Positions 1 through 10,350 of a stretch of DNA of 64,000 bases are shown piece after piece (the first letter of the stretch is position 1; every line of letters starts with the position of its first letter). The notes under the pieces were generated by a model. That model made no database searches and was not told the origin of the DNA. It was given only the letters and a program-made list of their open reading frames with translations. A program made the translations under genes and the position numbers. This DNA is from Rachycentron canadum. Lineage: Eukaryota; Chordata; Actinopteri; Carangiformes; Rachycentridae. The DNA lies in contig CM076656.1 in assembly GCA_038496675.1 (NCBI GenBank), positions 23,729,928-23,793,927 of the forward strand, read 5' to 3'.

Positions 1-1000
1 TAATTAATCATCTCTCATCAAGGTCTTTCACAGCAGCTCCATATTAGTAGATATCATGTTTTCGATAAGCAGGTATAAATCATCTGCTGGTGGTGGGGGG
101 GGGGTGCTTTTCTTGACACTTATTTTGGTTCCTCATGAGCCAACTAAACCCGTGCCTCCCACGGTTCCAGCATCAGCTTTGATAAATCTCATTAGCCCAT
201 ACTCGGCACCCTCATTTGCATAAACTCGCCTCGTGTTCACCAGCCCGGGGTTGAAGAACCTCCGCAAAGGTGTCTGATGTGATGACCCGATGAGCGACTC
301 GGCTACACGTGGGCTGTTTGTGTCACCGTGTTTTTTAATTTTGTAAAAACTGAGAAAAAAAATGTTCTCATGCGTTTTCGCAGAGAATAAAACATGGCAA
401 ATTCATCCCATTGTTATTGCATTTTTTTTTTTTTTTTAAACCTAATCAAACGCTGCCAAAATCTAAAAAAAAAAGAAAAAAAGACATAAATATGGCGCCT
501 GCATGAGCTCTCACACACTCAATCTTTGGATTGTGTTGTTGTGTCTCCACTATTTCACGATCAAGCCAAACATCCCTCTATTATTCATCAAGCTCAACAA
601 TACGGCAAAGTGCAGTGTATAGTGTAGTAGAGGGAATATAGGGTTTTAATAAATTATACAGCAGTGTTTAACGATATAGTGGAAGGACAGAAGATGAAAC
701 CGCAGCAAAAAAGAACCATGAATTCAGGCTCCATTAGTATAAGAACATGTTTTACCGAACGGGAACCTAGAACGAGACTTTTTAAAAAGAGGTCACACTC
801 CCTATTTCAAAAGTCATTTCTATCAGTAATATGAGCATTAACGCCCGTGTGGGAGGGATGATTATATTAATGATCGGGGTTTCCCTTGCTCCACATGAGA
901 GTATGTCAGTATCTAACATGGGGGGAAGGGAAGTTGGATTTGAATGTATTTTCTTTCTTGTCTTTGTCTCCAACACTGTAAATGTGTGCCGGGCTGGTGT
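1..1000. other. AT-rich noncoding DNA
   Basis: No recognisable gene. Contains a G run near 92-104, a T run at about 421-437 and A-rich tracts around 355-361 and 466-482. Open frames are short and of low complexity. Nothing else could be identified. Confidence 0.6.
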
Positions 1001-1034
1001 TTAGTTATCTGTCACATGTATGACAGATAACTAA
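1001..1034. repeat. 34-bp palindrome with GATA and MEIS-like half sites
   Basis: Two perfectly complementary 14-bp arms (1001-1014 and 1021-1034) flank a 6-bp spacer. Each arm contains a GATA-type core (TTATCT/AGATAA) next to a TGACAG motif of the MEIS/TALE type, so the palindrome is an inverted pair of composite sites. It could be a cruciform-forming sequence or a regulatory element. The motif reading is inference; the inverted repeat itself is plain in the sequence. Confidence 0.7.
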
Positions 1035-1290
1035 GCTCCTGCAGCGTGGAGGTAAATATTTTTTCTCCCCTCAGATCACCAAACATATGTAAAAGGATAT
1101 ACAAAGAGCTTTTTATGAATGAGGGTTTTTATTCATGATTACCGTGCAGTTAAATTTTAATTTATATATGAATGAATTGTTTCCATTGATACATTTTGGT
1201 GGAAATATAACTGCAGCCTGAATTATATTCACTTTTTTCAGTCAGCAATGCGCTGCTTTCTTGTATCACTAAACTGTCACCTGTCGTTTT
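1035..1290. other. AT-rich segment with homeodomain-like cores
   Basis: Short AT-rich DNA with repeated ATGAAT and TTAAATTTTAAT-like strings. No coding signal. It could be part of a regulatory element that includes the neighbouring palindrome, but only the base composition supports this. Confidence 0.25.
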
Positions 1291-1294
1291 GAAG

Positions 1295-1445
1295 GCTCCA
1301 GTCTGTGATTTGTCTGTCGGCCATCTTGGACGAATGAGGGGTTGTTCTGACCTGCTCTGTTCTTTTTACAACCACTGGAGTCGCCCCCCGAAGATTCAGC
1401 CTCGGCTTCACTTTACAGACCCTTTACATCCACTTTTATAGCATT
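1295..1445 (+). repeat. Dispersed repeat family P, copy 1 (internally deleted)
   Basis: This copy joins the 5' part of the family (CTCCAGTCTGTGATTTGTCT, then a GGCCATCTTGG YY1-like site at 1319-1329) to its 3' part (ACAACCACTGGAGTCGCC near 1370), skipping most of the middle seen in the copies at 3570 and 37305. Such internal deletion is typical of short non-autonomous elements. No coding capacity is present. Similar sequences are common in percomorph fish genomes as I remember them, but I cannot give a database name. Confidence 0.75.
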
Positions 1446-3569
1446 ATTGTAAGAACAAATACACCAAGACTCATACATCCAGAATGGACGTTTCCATTAT
1501 TTGTTGTATTATTCTATTCAAATATGTTTGCTATTACATTCATTTTTAGGAGACAGGTCCGTCTTTGTTAGAGGTTTTCTTTGTTGTGGACGATTTCCTG
1601 ATCCATTCACGTTCACTAAAGGTGTCGCCACTGGCTGACAAGGTTTCCACTGTCCCTTAAAGAAAAAAAGACATAGGCATTATGTTTGTGTTTATCTGCT
1701 CCCTACTGTTTCATACTTATTTCAACACTTCCACATCCAGGGAGTAAGGCAACCCCCCCCCTGCCCCCCCCATAAGACATCCCCAAAGAAAAAACCCTCC
1801 CCTCATTATCCCGTCGGGTGTTGGCAGTGGTGCGTGGTGGCTGGCCTTACCCCAGCTTGTCGAATCTGTAATATAATTTCATATTGATTTCTTGTTGACC
1901 TCCCATGAAGCAGTCATCATTCTGTAATGTGCTCCACACGTCTTCTTAATGAAATCAATAGCCCCCCTGCCAAACAGAAGTCCAATAGGACTCTCTGGGA
2001 ACTCCTGCTATCACGGGACTGAGTATGGGGAACGTTTGTAGTTTAAAGATAGGATTTAATGAAACACATGTGGGGAATGTAGAATACTATATTTCAGATA
2101 TTAAAAAGACGCATATACAGTGGACTTGACCAGAGTGGTTTTCATATAATCAGTCAGTTGTGTTTGTATTATGCAGCAAAGGTTTTGGTGATTGTGGTTG
2201 AGCTGCTTTTGCAGACGTGGCCAAACGTGAATTGTGAGATACAAAAAACAAAAAAAAAAATATATATATTAATCTTGCAAAAAAACAGCTTCATAATCCA
2301 GACTTGTTGTCACCGTATCCAACCTTTTGGCATGATGGAGTCAAGGAGTCCCCCCTGCCCCCACCCCCCCCCACCCCACCCCACCCAAAGAACGTTTGAT
2401 TTTTGACAGCCCGTATACACAGATTATGATTTATGCTAGAAAATTGCTTCTGAGGAATTGTAAACAGTGAAATTTCAGATTGCGACTCCAGGGCCATTCA
2501 TCACAAACGCTGTCACAGTTTGTTATGTCTGTTCAATTCCACTTAATATGACAGGGAACTTTTACAGGGAAGAATAAAGTGCATATTATGATGAAAAATC
2601 CTGTTGGCGAGAGTCACTAAATCTGTCAGCTCAACATGTGCATTGCATTGTAGTAATGTAGGTAAATCACTAATCCCCTATTGTGCAGGGAAATGGTGCA
2701 TATCAGGCGAGGGGCGGCGGGGAGGTGACTTAAAGGGTTTGGGTGAAAACCAATATTGTTCAATTTATTCTTGCAGAGGTAACCTACCTCTGAATACATT
2801 AGGGCTGTGATCAACAGAGCAAAAGAAAAGAGGAAAAAAAAAAATGAAAAGCCAATAAACAAACGCATCATCACATAAATGCACACCTACTACACACAGT
2901 CCCACAATACATAAATGTGATGATATTGCCCAAGGCTATTGCGATAACAGGTAAAACATGTCGCCTCTGTTTTGCTTGTTCTGTTTCAACATTTGCAGTC
3001 TCTCCTCTGGACTGTGTGCGATGTCCTTTAACGCGCTTAACACCCACCATCTATTTGGATGACATCGCCGTCTACCAATGACAGCACTGTTGTGGAAACT
3101 GTCAAGGTGACTTTTGCACATCCGACCCAATTTGCCAGTGGCACTAGCTAAGCCAATGTTGACTGTGGGGCTTTTCCACAGTTTAATTTTGAAGAGCCGC
3201 TTTGGACCTGCACCAACACGGCAAAACACACCACGTTGCCCTCAAACCTGAAGTGGGAACACTACAGGAGTATCAGAGGTGGGTTAGGCAGTGTGCTCTG
3301 AGTATGTGCAATTTTTAAAGTGTTAGATTTCAAGCACTTTCACGATGCAGTCATTTGGTTGATGTTCGTCACATCTCCGGTGTATTTATGAAGTCTGACT
3401 CAGAGACAATTAAAAAGCGGTGGTTTATTCAGAAGTCACAAGCTGGGGGTGTAGCAAAGGATCCTATCCCCACCGAACACAACGTCCCAAGTCTTTGACC
3501 AAAGAAATCTCTCTCGACATTATTTATTCCATCAACAGGAAGTGATCAGGGCTGTAGCTGAGGACACCG
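1446..3569. other. Noncoding DNA with C-rich tracts
   Basis: No gene recognised. C-rich runs lie at 1752-1770 and 2350-2396, the second made of C runs broken by single A or T bases, and could be structured on one strand. A short A run is at about 2250-2260. The open frames here are driven by these tracts. Confidence 0.55.
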
Positions 3570-3995
3570 AGGTCATTTATCAAACTAAACATTGTAGGTG
3601 GAGCTGAGGAGGAGTGAGGGGTGGAGCTGACCTGCTCTGTACTCTATCCTGATTGGGTGGTACAGTCTGTCAGTCACAGGGTGGCAACACCCCCTAACTC
3701 ATCCCCTCCTTTCTGGTCTATTTTCCTCTAAATGGACCATCATTTAAAAAATGAACATCATGTTGTATTGAAGACTTGAAACTAGAGACTGAGACCATAA
3801 ACTCATTAGGAAAACGTTTACTGAGCTAATAAATCAAGGAGAAGTAGGGACATTTTCCCATAGACTTCAATACAATCTGACTTCTTTAACAACCAGTGGA
3901 GTCGCCCCCGATGGTCATTAGATAGAATGACGGTTAATTCACCTCAGCTTTGGCTTCACTTAGGCAAAGTCAACATACTCTTTTATAAACTATGA
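3570..3995 (+). repeat. Dispersed repeat family P, copy 2
   Basis: About 420 bp match the copy at 37305-37765 almost throughout: the GGAGCTGACCTGCTCTGTAC block, the TCAATCACA-like block, the GAGACTGAGACCATAAACTC block, the CCCATAGACTTCAATACAAT block, and the GTGGAGTCGCCCC block near the 3' end. The extreme 5' end with the YY1-like site is missing. It has no open frame of note, so it is a non-autonomous element. Confidence 0.85.
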
Positions 3996-5325
3996 GTTTA
4001 TGAACTCGACTTGCTCTAAAAAAAACAAAAAAACGTGGTCAAATGAAAGAGTGAGGTGATCACAGTCTCACTGCACTTTGTGTGTTTATAAGTACTGATT
4101 TACGTGCGATAAAATGGTGTGCACATGGTTTTTGTGCGTGCACATTATTTATACATCTGACCCCTGGGAGAGGACGTCTCAGAAACAGCATTTACAGCTC
4201 CCAAAAATCTAAATATTTCAAACATTTATGGGACTTTGTCTTTGGCGTCACAGATAGATCTTTACTGCTGTGCCTTTGTACTTCTAAAATCCCGGATACA
4301 GCCTTGGAAACGCTAAATCAAAACTCAACAGCAGCCAGTGACTTATCTTTCTTGAGAAATCCAGACCACAGCAGAGTTTTCGTTTCTTGTTTTTATCCTG
4401 TCATATAAAACGTTACACAGCAGCTAAACTGAAAAGTGATGGACTCTGGAGTTTACTCTACAGTTTCCGCGCGTTTAAGTTCATCAGTCCCGTCTGATTG
4501 CCATTTAAATCTAGTTAAGAGTTGTGAAACGAGACGTTTACATTGTGCAGTCGAAATGTTGGCCCTTTAAAAGTGAGACACGCCGTCTCTGAGGAGGGAA
4601 GGAAGATGGTATGACGTGGGCGTGGGTGGGTGCCGAGCTCAGGAGCCAGTGATTGGTTGGATACTCAAAGGGTAAGAGATTTCTTCCACTGGAGCTTACA
4701 GAGGAAAGAGGGGACATGTCTGCGGGGGCTCATTATCAGATAAAGTCAGACTTCTACCCCCCATGGGTTTAGAAAGCTGAACTTCTACACTCCCACTAAC
4801 AAAGAAGAGAGCACATTGCTTCATCAGTTGTGGCTCACAACATAATTAATATGGCCTCTTGCTACACTATATTCATACAGCATTTAGTTTAAATCCCACG
4901 TCCTAAATGTCACAGGATAAGTCCCTGCAGTTGCTATGAAGTTCACTACAGCATGTCACCGACATGCCCCGCCCATGCTGCTCGCTCTTTGTAAGTCACT
5001 CTGCATGAACTGCAGTTGAATACCTTCAATTTAAATGTAAAGTGCGTTTCACATTCATGTGCAGTCGTGTGTCAACACCTGCAAAAATGAGTCATGGCAT
5101 AGCAAAGAGCCACTGTAGGTTTCCGCTACACAGGGCTGACGCGTTTAAACGGCTTTTCAAAAGAACAACAGCAGAGAGTTGGCACGTCTGACAGAGTCTG
5201 ATAACATTATATACGTGTCCGTCACAGTCATGGGTGCTTGAGACACGGACGTACTGTACGTGTTGCCTGGCTTCAGAAATATCAGCCCTCGCAGTGAGCA
5301 GAATGGTCTGGATTTGCACCAGGCC
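3996..5325. other. Noncoding DNA, no features seen
   Basis: Mixed-composition sequence with no repeat shared with the rest of the window, no splice-bounded open frame and no microsatellite. A 108-codon open frame at 4082-4408 has no family resemblance and is within what chance would give. Confidence 0.55.
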
Positions 5326-5327
5326 AA

Positions 5328-5460
5328 GACAAGGGGATGGTGAGAGGGGGCGAAGGGGGAAAAAAAAAAAAAAAATCAGGGAGAGGCAGGCTGGGGTCGA
5401 AGGAAGGAAGGGCGGGGGGGTGATGCAGGGAGGGAGTGGAGTGAAAAAGCAGGCGTGAAA
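5328..5460 (+). repeat. Purine-rich tract
   Basis: The + strand is nearly all A and G through this stretch, with an A run at about 5360-5376 and a G run near 5413-5420. Long mirror-like purine tracts can adopt triplex structure. The overlapping open frames on both strands are low-complexity artefacts. Confidence 0.7.
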
Positions 5461-5865
5461 AATGAAAAGCACAAATGGTGTTGACGGAGGAAGCGCTAAA
5501 GAGAATAGGGCAGACGTCTGCACACCTAATGAGTCCCCCTCCAAAGACGAAGCGACTGTCCTTCACAGCAGATTCCTGCAGCCAATGCAAATGCACTATT
5601 GAGGTATGTAAACACTTGAGGCAAAAGGGAAAACGGTTGTTTGGGACAGTTGTGTGCAAAAGCTATGTAGACCATCCTGGAGGATCCAAGCAGAGCCATC
5701 ACGTGAACATGTCCACCTACACATCCCGTGCACGTTCGGAAATTCTGTGATAAACAAATGCAACATTATGAATTTATTTTCCAGTTAGTGGATTTCTTTT
5801 CGTACCACCAACAGAAACCAATTACAACACATTGCCTGCGAATTGGGTGTCGGCCAAATATCCCC
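5461..5865. other. Noncoding DNA, no features seen
   Basis: Ordinary sequence between two purine-rich tracts. Open frames of 91 codons or less run on both strands without recognisable protein similarity. Confidence 0.5.
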
Positions 5866-5873
5866 TGCACAGC

Positions 5874-6035
5874 AGACGAGAGAGAGAGAGACAGAGAAAG
5901 AGGGAGAGACTGAAGGGAAAGAACGTAAGAGAGCTGCGTATATCCTTCATAAAGCGAGGACAAAGGGAAACAGATGGAAAAGAGGTAAAGAGAGGGAGGA
6001 CACGGGTGAAAGCAGGAGGCAGAGAGTGAGGAAGA
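5874..6035 (+). repeat. GA-rich degenerate microsatellite
   Basis: Begins with an (AG)n run and continues as imperfect purine-rich DNA (AGAGACAG, GAAAGAGGGAGAG, GAGGGAGGA). It is low complexity and makes open frames in several phases that encode only Arg/Glu/Lys-rich strings. Confidence 0.75.
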
Positions 6036-6518
6036 CGGACACGTGAGAATCTTTAAATCATTTCAAGTAACAAGCTGTCGAGATTCGCTCCATAGGGAGG
6101 AGGCTCTCTGAAAACTGACTGAAACGGCAGAGTCGAACCCCAGCACTGAGGCCAGTTCACTGCTCAGCCCCTCTGCATCGAGTTTGGGTGCTTCCGCTGG
6201 ACTGGATATTCTCATATTCAGGTGGTAAAATGTGAAGTCATGTAGCAGGGAGGCATTGGAATAAGTAGTTAGATAGTCTGCCCACTGCTGCCAACAACAA
6301 TGCCAACTATCCCGAATTTATCACCGGCTTATCTACACAAACGCACAGAAATAACAATGGTGTTCCTTGATCGTTTCTGTGCATCGCAGGAACTCGTTAT
6401 TTATATGAAAGAAGGGGAAAAAAATACAGCACACTGTCAGCCGTTCTTTAATTATCTGAGGCAACAACAAGGAAAGAGAAAGACAGACAATGAGTGTGAG
6501 GGAGAGACTTGGTTAGTT
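6036..6518. other. Noncoding DNA, no features seen
   Basis: No gene, repeat or clear motif cluster was found between the GA-rich stretches. Confidence 0.5.
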
Positions 6519-6542
6519 AGAGAGAGAGAGAGAGAGAGAGAG
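6519..6542 (+). repeat. (GA)12 microsatellite
   Basis: A perfect GA dinucleotide run, followed by unique DNA. It lies about 170 bp from a second GA run that is fused to a CA array. Confidence 0.9.
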
Positions 6543-6710
6543 CGCGGTGAAGCCTAGTGAGAGATTACGCTCTTTGCTGCTTACAAGGCAGTGTGTAGGA
6601 AACCCATTTAAAAATAGGCTAGCATTTAAAATGGGCCAGATAGTAGATAAAGCAGCCTCTCTCTGCCAGAGTAATGAGCTAGGACCCGCTCGCTCTATTA
6701 GCAGAGAGGG

Positions 6711-6732
6711 GGAGAGAGAGAGAGAGAGAGAG

Positions 6733-6790
<58 letters not shown>
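6711..6790 (+). repeat. Compound (GA)n-(CA)28 microsatellite
   Basis: About 11 GA units lead, through a short AAA interruption, into an uninterrupted CA run from 6735 to 6790. The length suggests it would be polymorphic. Open frames across it are artefacts. Confidence 0.95.
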
Positions 6791-6792
<2 letters not shown>

Positions 6793-6819
6793 AGCTGTGG
6801 CAATTAGATGCTGGCAATC

Positions 6820-6990
6820 ATCAGATTATTATTTTTACACAATAAGTGAGCACAAACCACCAATATTTGCATGGTCAAACGGCTGCATGCAAATGTGATA
6901 TTCTAATGAGAGCTTGTGCACAGGAGCATGCACATCCGTTTGCACCTGCGCGTTAGCACGGTTTCACACATGTTGGTTCACATTCAGGCA
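6820..6990. promoter_or_regulatory. Candidate enhancer with inverted POU octamers
   Basis: ATTTGCAT at 6865-6872 and ATGCAAAT at 6887-6894 are perfect octamer motifs in opposite orientation, forming a 9-bp inverted repeat with a 12-bp spacer. Octamers are bound by POU-domain factors such as Oct and Brn proteins. The flanks are complex AT-rich DNA without repeats. Function is inferred only from the motifs. Confidence 0.4.
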
Positions 6991-7643
6991 ATAAGGTGTG
7001 TGTCTGTGTGCATTCGCAATTATTAGTCCGTGGTCAATTGCATTAAAATAAATTAACCTGAAATTAGTTTTGTGTCTGCGCGTCTACGTTTAGACACTTT
7101 TAATAAAGAATAGATTGAATTTACGATTCGCTTTCAAACACACCCATGTCGGACAGGGCCAATGTTAAGCACCGGTGCAGGCGCGAGTGTGCTACATATC
7201 ACAGTTAACGGACCTTTACCTGCCAGAGCACCCCCTGTGTGTAGTCTGACTTTAGCCTACCCTTCAATCATCCATTTTAGTCGTCCAACGTGAACCTGTT
7301 TATATGACATGACCACTATTTTGTGAATATCTTGTATAAACCAAGAATTTAAAAACTTTTGGGTGTAACACAAAAAGTCGCTCAAGGTTTTGCAGAATCA
7401 TCCATTATTGACATTCTTGTCTGGCTTTAGGGTTGTGATGAAGCAGTGATTATGTAATGAACAGAGTGGCTCAAGCCAAGGTTTTATTGTGGTAACATAA
7501 GGTTAGACTATACACAAGGTGAGAGATGGGTCACTGGTCCAGAACTCCATTTGGTTTTTCCACAAAACTCCCACAAACTTAACATTAAAAAAGATTTATC
7601 ATCTAAAGTTAAATGAGCTTATTGCTGATTAGAAGCTGGACAA
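6991..7643. other. Noncoding DNA, no features seen
   Basis: No gene or repeat recognised. An AGCACCCCCTGTGTGTAG string near 7225 weakly resembles a CTCF core but is a poorer match than the site at 18153. Confidence 0.5.
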
Positions 7644-7836
7644 CAGCCATAACATTATGACCACTGGTGGTCAGGACCTACCAGAAGTGGTCCAAGGAGG
7701 GAAAACCACTGGTCCACAGACAGGGTCAGGGGTCAAGGCTCAGTGATGGTCATTTGTTGTGTATGGGGCTGTGTAGCCTCAGACCAGTCAGGGTGTCCAT
7801 GCTGACCCCATGGACACCCTTTGGCTGATCGGTGTA
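7644..7836 (+). mobile_element. Tc1/mariner remnant, 193-bp deletion derivative
   Basis: Starts with the family terminal repeat (CAGCCATAACATTATGACCA) and ends with GGCTGATCGGTGTA, the complementary tip seen at the right end of the copy at 14125-14806. Between them are two short pieces of transposase DNA: one matching the N-terminal part of the copies at 16490 and 33334, and one matching the later TTGTTGTGTATGGGGC stretch of the 16490 copy. At least two internal deletions have removed most of the gene. With both ends retained it resembles a MITE-sized derivative. Confidence 0.85.
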
Positions 7837-8639
7837 TATGACATGGATTTATGGAAACACTAGAAGATTCACTGGTAAAGTTAAAGTATGAAGGTGGACA
7901 TTAACGCATTTACCCTCAACTTGTAACTTTCTTGTTACGGGGCCAATTTCTTATTATGGCCAATTTTGTGGTAATAGGACGAAACCTAGTGGACACATCA
8001 CCTCGGGCTCCGCATCATGTAGACTGGACCCAGCTGAGAGATGTTGTCCAGCCCAGGGTAATGTGTTGTTTCGGGACTGCTTTGCACAGCTGACCCCAGA
8101 TCCACCATGTGAATCAACTGAAGCAGAGCATCAAAGACATGCAGATGTATACCTCGCCTCAGGCTAAACAGCATCTCTTGCATGAAGGTCTTCAAACAAC
8201 AACCAACATCCTGCCAATAGACTCGTGCTGCCCATGCCATGAAGCACTTCCCTCCACGGGCACGAATAATGTCTGGGTCAAGCCAAACATCAAAATCCCC
8301 CCCCCCCCCTTGCAACATTTGACGCTTCTGTGTTGAAGCCACACTTATCTCTGGAAAACAGAGATCCGTTGAATAACCCCTTCTTTATGTTGTTTATTCA
8401 GAACACATGGCTGATGCATTTGCCCTGCAGCTCAAACAGGGGTCAGAGGAATACTGTATTCTCAGCAGCATTCAGCCTCATGCACACTTCATAGTGTGTC
8501 TTCAGTGCTCAAGTACTGAGCAAGTTTACAGGCTGCAATGCAAATAGATTATCTGTGGTCCATCAAGCCGTTTCCTGGGATCCGGAGAAGTCTGTAGCTG
8601 GTAAAATAATTTAGAGACGGGCATTTGGATTTCAGGAGG
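7837..8639. other. Noncoding DNA with an unassigned 114-codon minus-strand frame
   Basis: A minus-strand open frame runs 7998-8342 and reads as ordinary protein-like sequence apart from a Gly run encoded by the C tract at about 8298-8309. It has no recognisable domain, no convincing splice sites, and a length expected by chance in a 64-kb window. I do not call it a gene. Confidence 0.45.
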
Positions 8640-8800
8640 CTCGGATGTATAATAATCTCTCTATTGATGGCATGAATTACATAAACACAATTTGCATATT
8701 TGATGATGAAAATGTTTAAACTAATTGATAAAACTGTTATCTTATTTGCTTCTTGTTTATTTGATTGATGTTTTCCTTTCACATAATTTTACCAGGGGAG
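8640..8800. promoter_or_regulatory. Candidate regulatory element with POU and PBX-HOX motifs
   Basis: An ATTTGCAT octamer at 8690-8697 and a TGATTGAT PBX-HOX-type site at 8762-8769 lie with several TAATT and ATGAATTA cores in 160 bp of repeat-free AT-rich DNA. This composition is typical of conserved noncoding elements near developmental genes. Conservation cannot be tested here, so the call is inference. Confidence 0.35.
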
Positions 8801-10238
8801 TTTATGTACCTGATTAATAAATAATCTGTAGAGAAACTATGCGATCCTTCATCGCATTGTAGAAGAAAATGGTCCTGGGTTGATTTCTTTCAGCCACAAT
8901 ATGCTACAGAGGCTGATGGCTACACAATCCTGAGATATTGCTTCTCCCCGTTCTGTATCCATATATTTTAGTTTCCATAGAGCGGCAGTCAGTTTGACTG
9001 ACAGTGATATCTATTACTCAGCCACTAAGGCCCATTGTGCAGGCAAAAGCACATAAATCATGTATCATTACCTGCTGCATGTTGTTCCCCGTCTGTCCTG
9101 CCACGTCACTGTGTGAGATGCCCCACAGTTGATCAAAGTACATTTTAATTCTGATGTATTCACAGGGCCGGGGCCAAAGATGAGCCTGACGTTGTTTTTA
9201 GGAACAACACTGGAGGCTATGAGAAGAAGTGGAGCAGAGGAAGAAGAGTATAGGATGGTGGGAACGTGAGGTCATGGCTCCCCCTATGGGAGGAACGGTG
9301 CACAGCAAACCATGCAGTGAGGAGGGAGAGCCTGGGAGCCCTGCTACCCTCTCATAGGAATGTCTGTGAAGTCTTATCCACACTGGTGAGCCCAGGCAGC
9401 CACTGCACTTAACAAGACTTAACAAGCAGGGGGATATACAAAATACAAGTAAGAAGGCAGAGCTTGTATTTTTCTAACATTTTGAACACAGAGTGGAAGG
9501 GTGCTCACAATGGGAGCAAATGAAGAGAGTCTCGTTCTGGGGAAGCAAAGGCTGGTTTGATCCACCGTCGGTAGCTGCAGACAGAAAGTTCCAAGGATGC
9601 ACAGGACATGTGGGAAGGAGATCAGAGTTTATTTTATTTTTTTTTTTTATTCTTCTGCTTCAGGCCTCAGATGTCGGCGTTACCAGAAGTGATGACCTCA
9701 CCCTTCACCTGGTCCGACTGCCACAGATTGGTAACCGTGTACATCATATTCATAAATGCTGGGTGTATACGTTAGACTTTAACTCTTTGAGAGCCACATG
9801 AAGGCATTTCTGTTTTTCCATTGCCTTTATGTTTTTCCTTATAAAATTGTTGTTTTTTTTTTTAAATTATATATTATATACATCTTCAGAATCAGCTCAA
9901 CCTCAGCTAATTATATATGTTACTCAATAAAGACTAATGGGGGAGGGTAGAAAAAAAAGTAGACATTGAATTTCAACTTATTTTCTAGATAAAAACACTG
10001 TAAACCTTAATAACCAAAGACAATTTCAACACGTGTGTGTTGTTCTAGAGCTTGAAGTTTCTCTCTTTATCTGATCTGAGTTCTGCTCATTCTTTGGAGC
10101 AGTAATGATGAAAAATCAGCTCCAAAGCCTCTAATGCTCTAAATATCTTATTGTCCATGTCTCTCTGTCTTTATTCTGTCACTACAATAAACTCAGAGCA
10201 ACTTCTCCTCACTCTGAGATCAGAAAAATACAGGATTG
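8801..10238. other. Noncoding DNA; weak exon-like stretch near 9664
   Basis: Mostly featureless. At 9664 a long T/C tract ends in CTTCAG and is followed by about 67 nt open to a weak GTAACC donor, inside a 102-codon open frame (9493-9801). The donor is poor and no protein family is recognised. T runs are at about 9636-9648 and 9852-9862. Confidence 0.4.
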
Positions 10239-10350
10239 ATGTGACTCTAGAGGTCACTAGCAAAGAGGGAGGATGAGAATCGATGGATAGACACAGAAGT
10301 AAAAGCAGCAATGCTCCAGTCAAAGGGTCAGACTGATGCAGATCTGACCC
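10239..10350 (+). repeat. Dispersed repeat family Q, copy 1
   Basis: About 112 bp align with 44020-44135: GTGACTCTAGA, GAGGATGAGAAT, AAAGCAGCAATGCTCCAGTC and CAGACTGATCCAGATCTGAC-like blocks recur in the same order with small gaps. No coding capacity or terminal repeats could be defined. The family is unidentified. Confidence 0.8.

Noticed and set aside
3400..3565. Possible LTR-like sequence next to family P copy 2
   Set aside because: No TG...CA ends, primer-binding site or second copy in the window.
6513..6807. Open frames on both strands over the GA/CA repeats
   Set aside because: They encode only dipeptide repeats made by the microsatellite.
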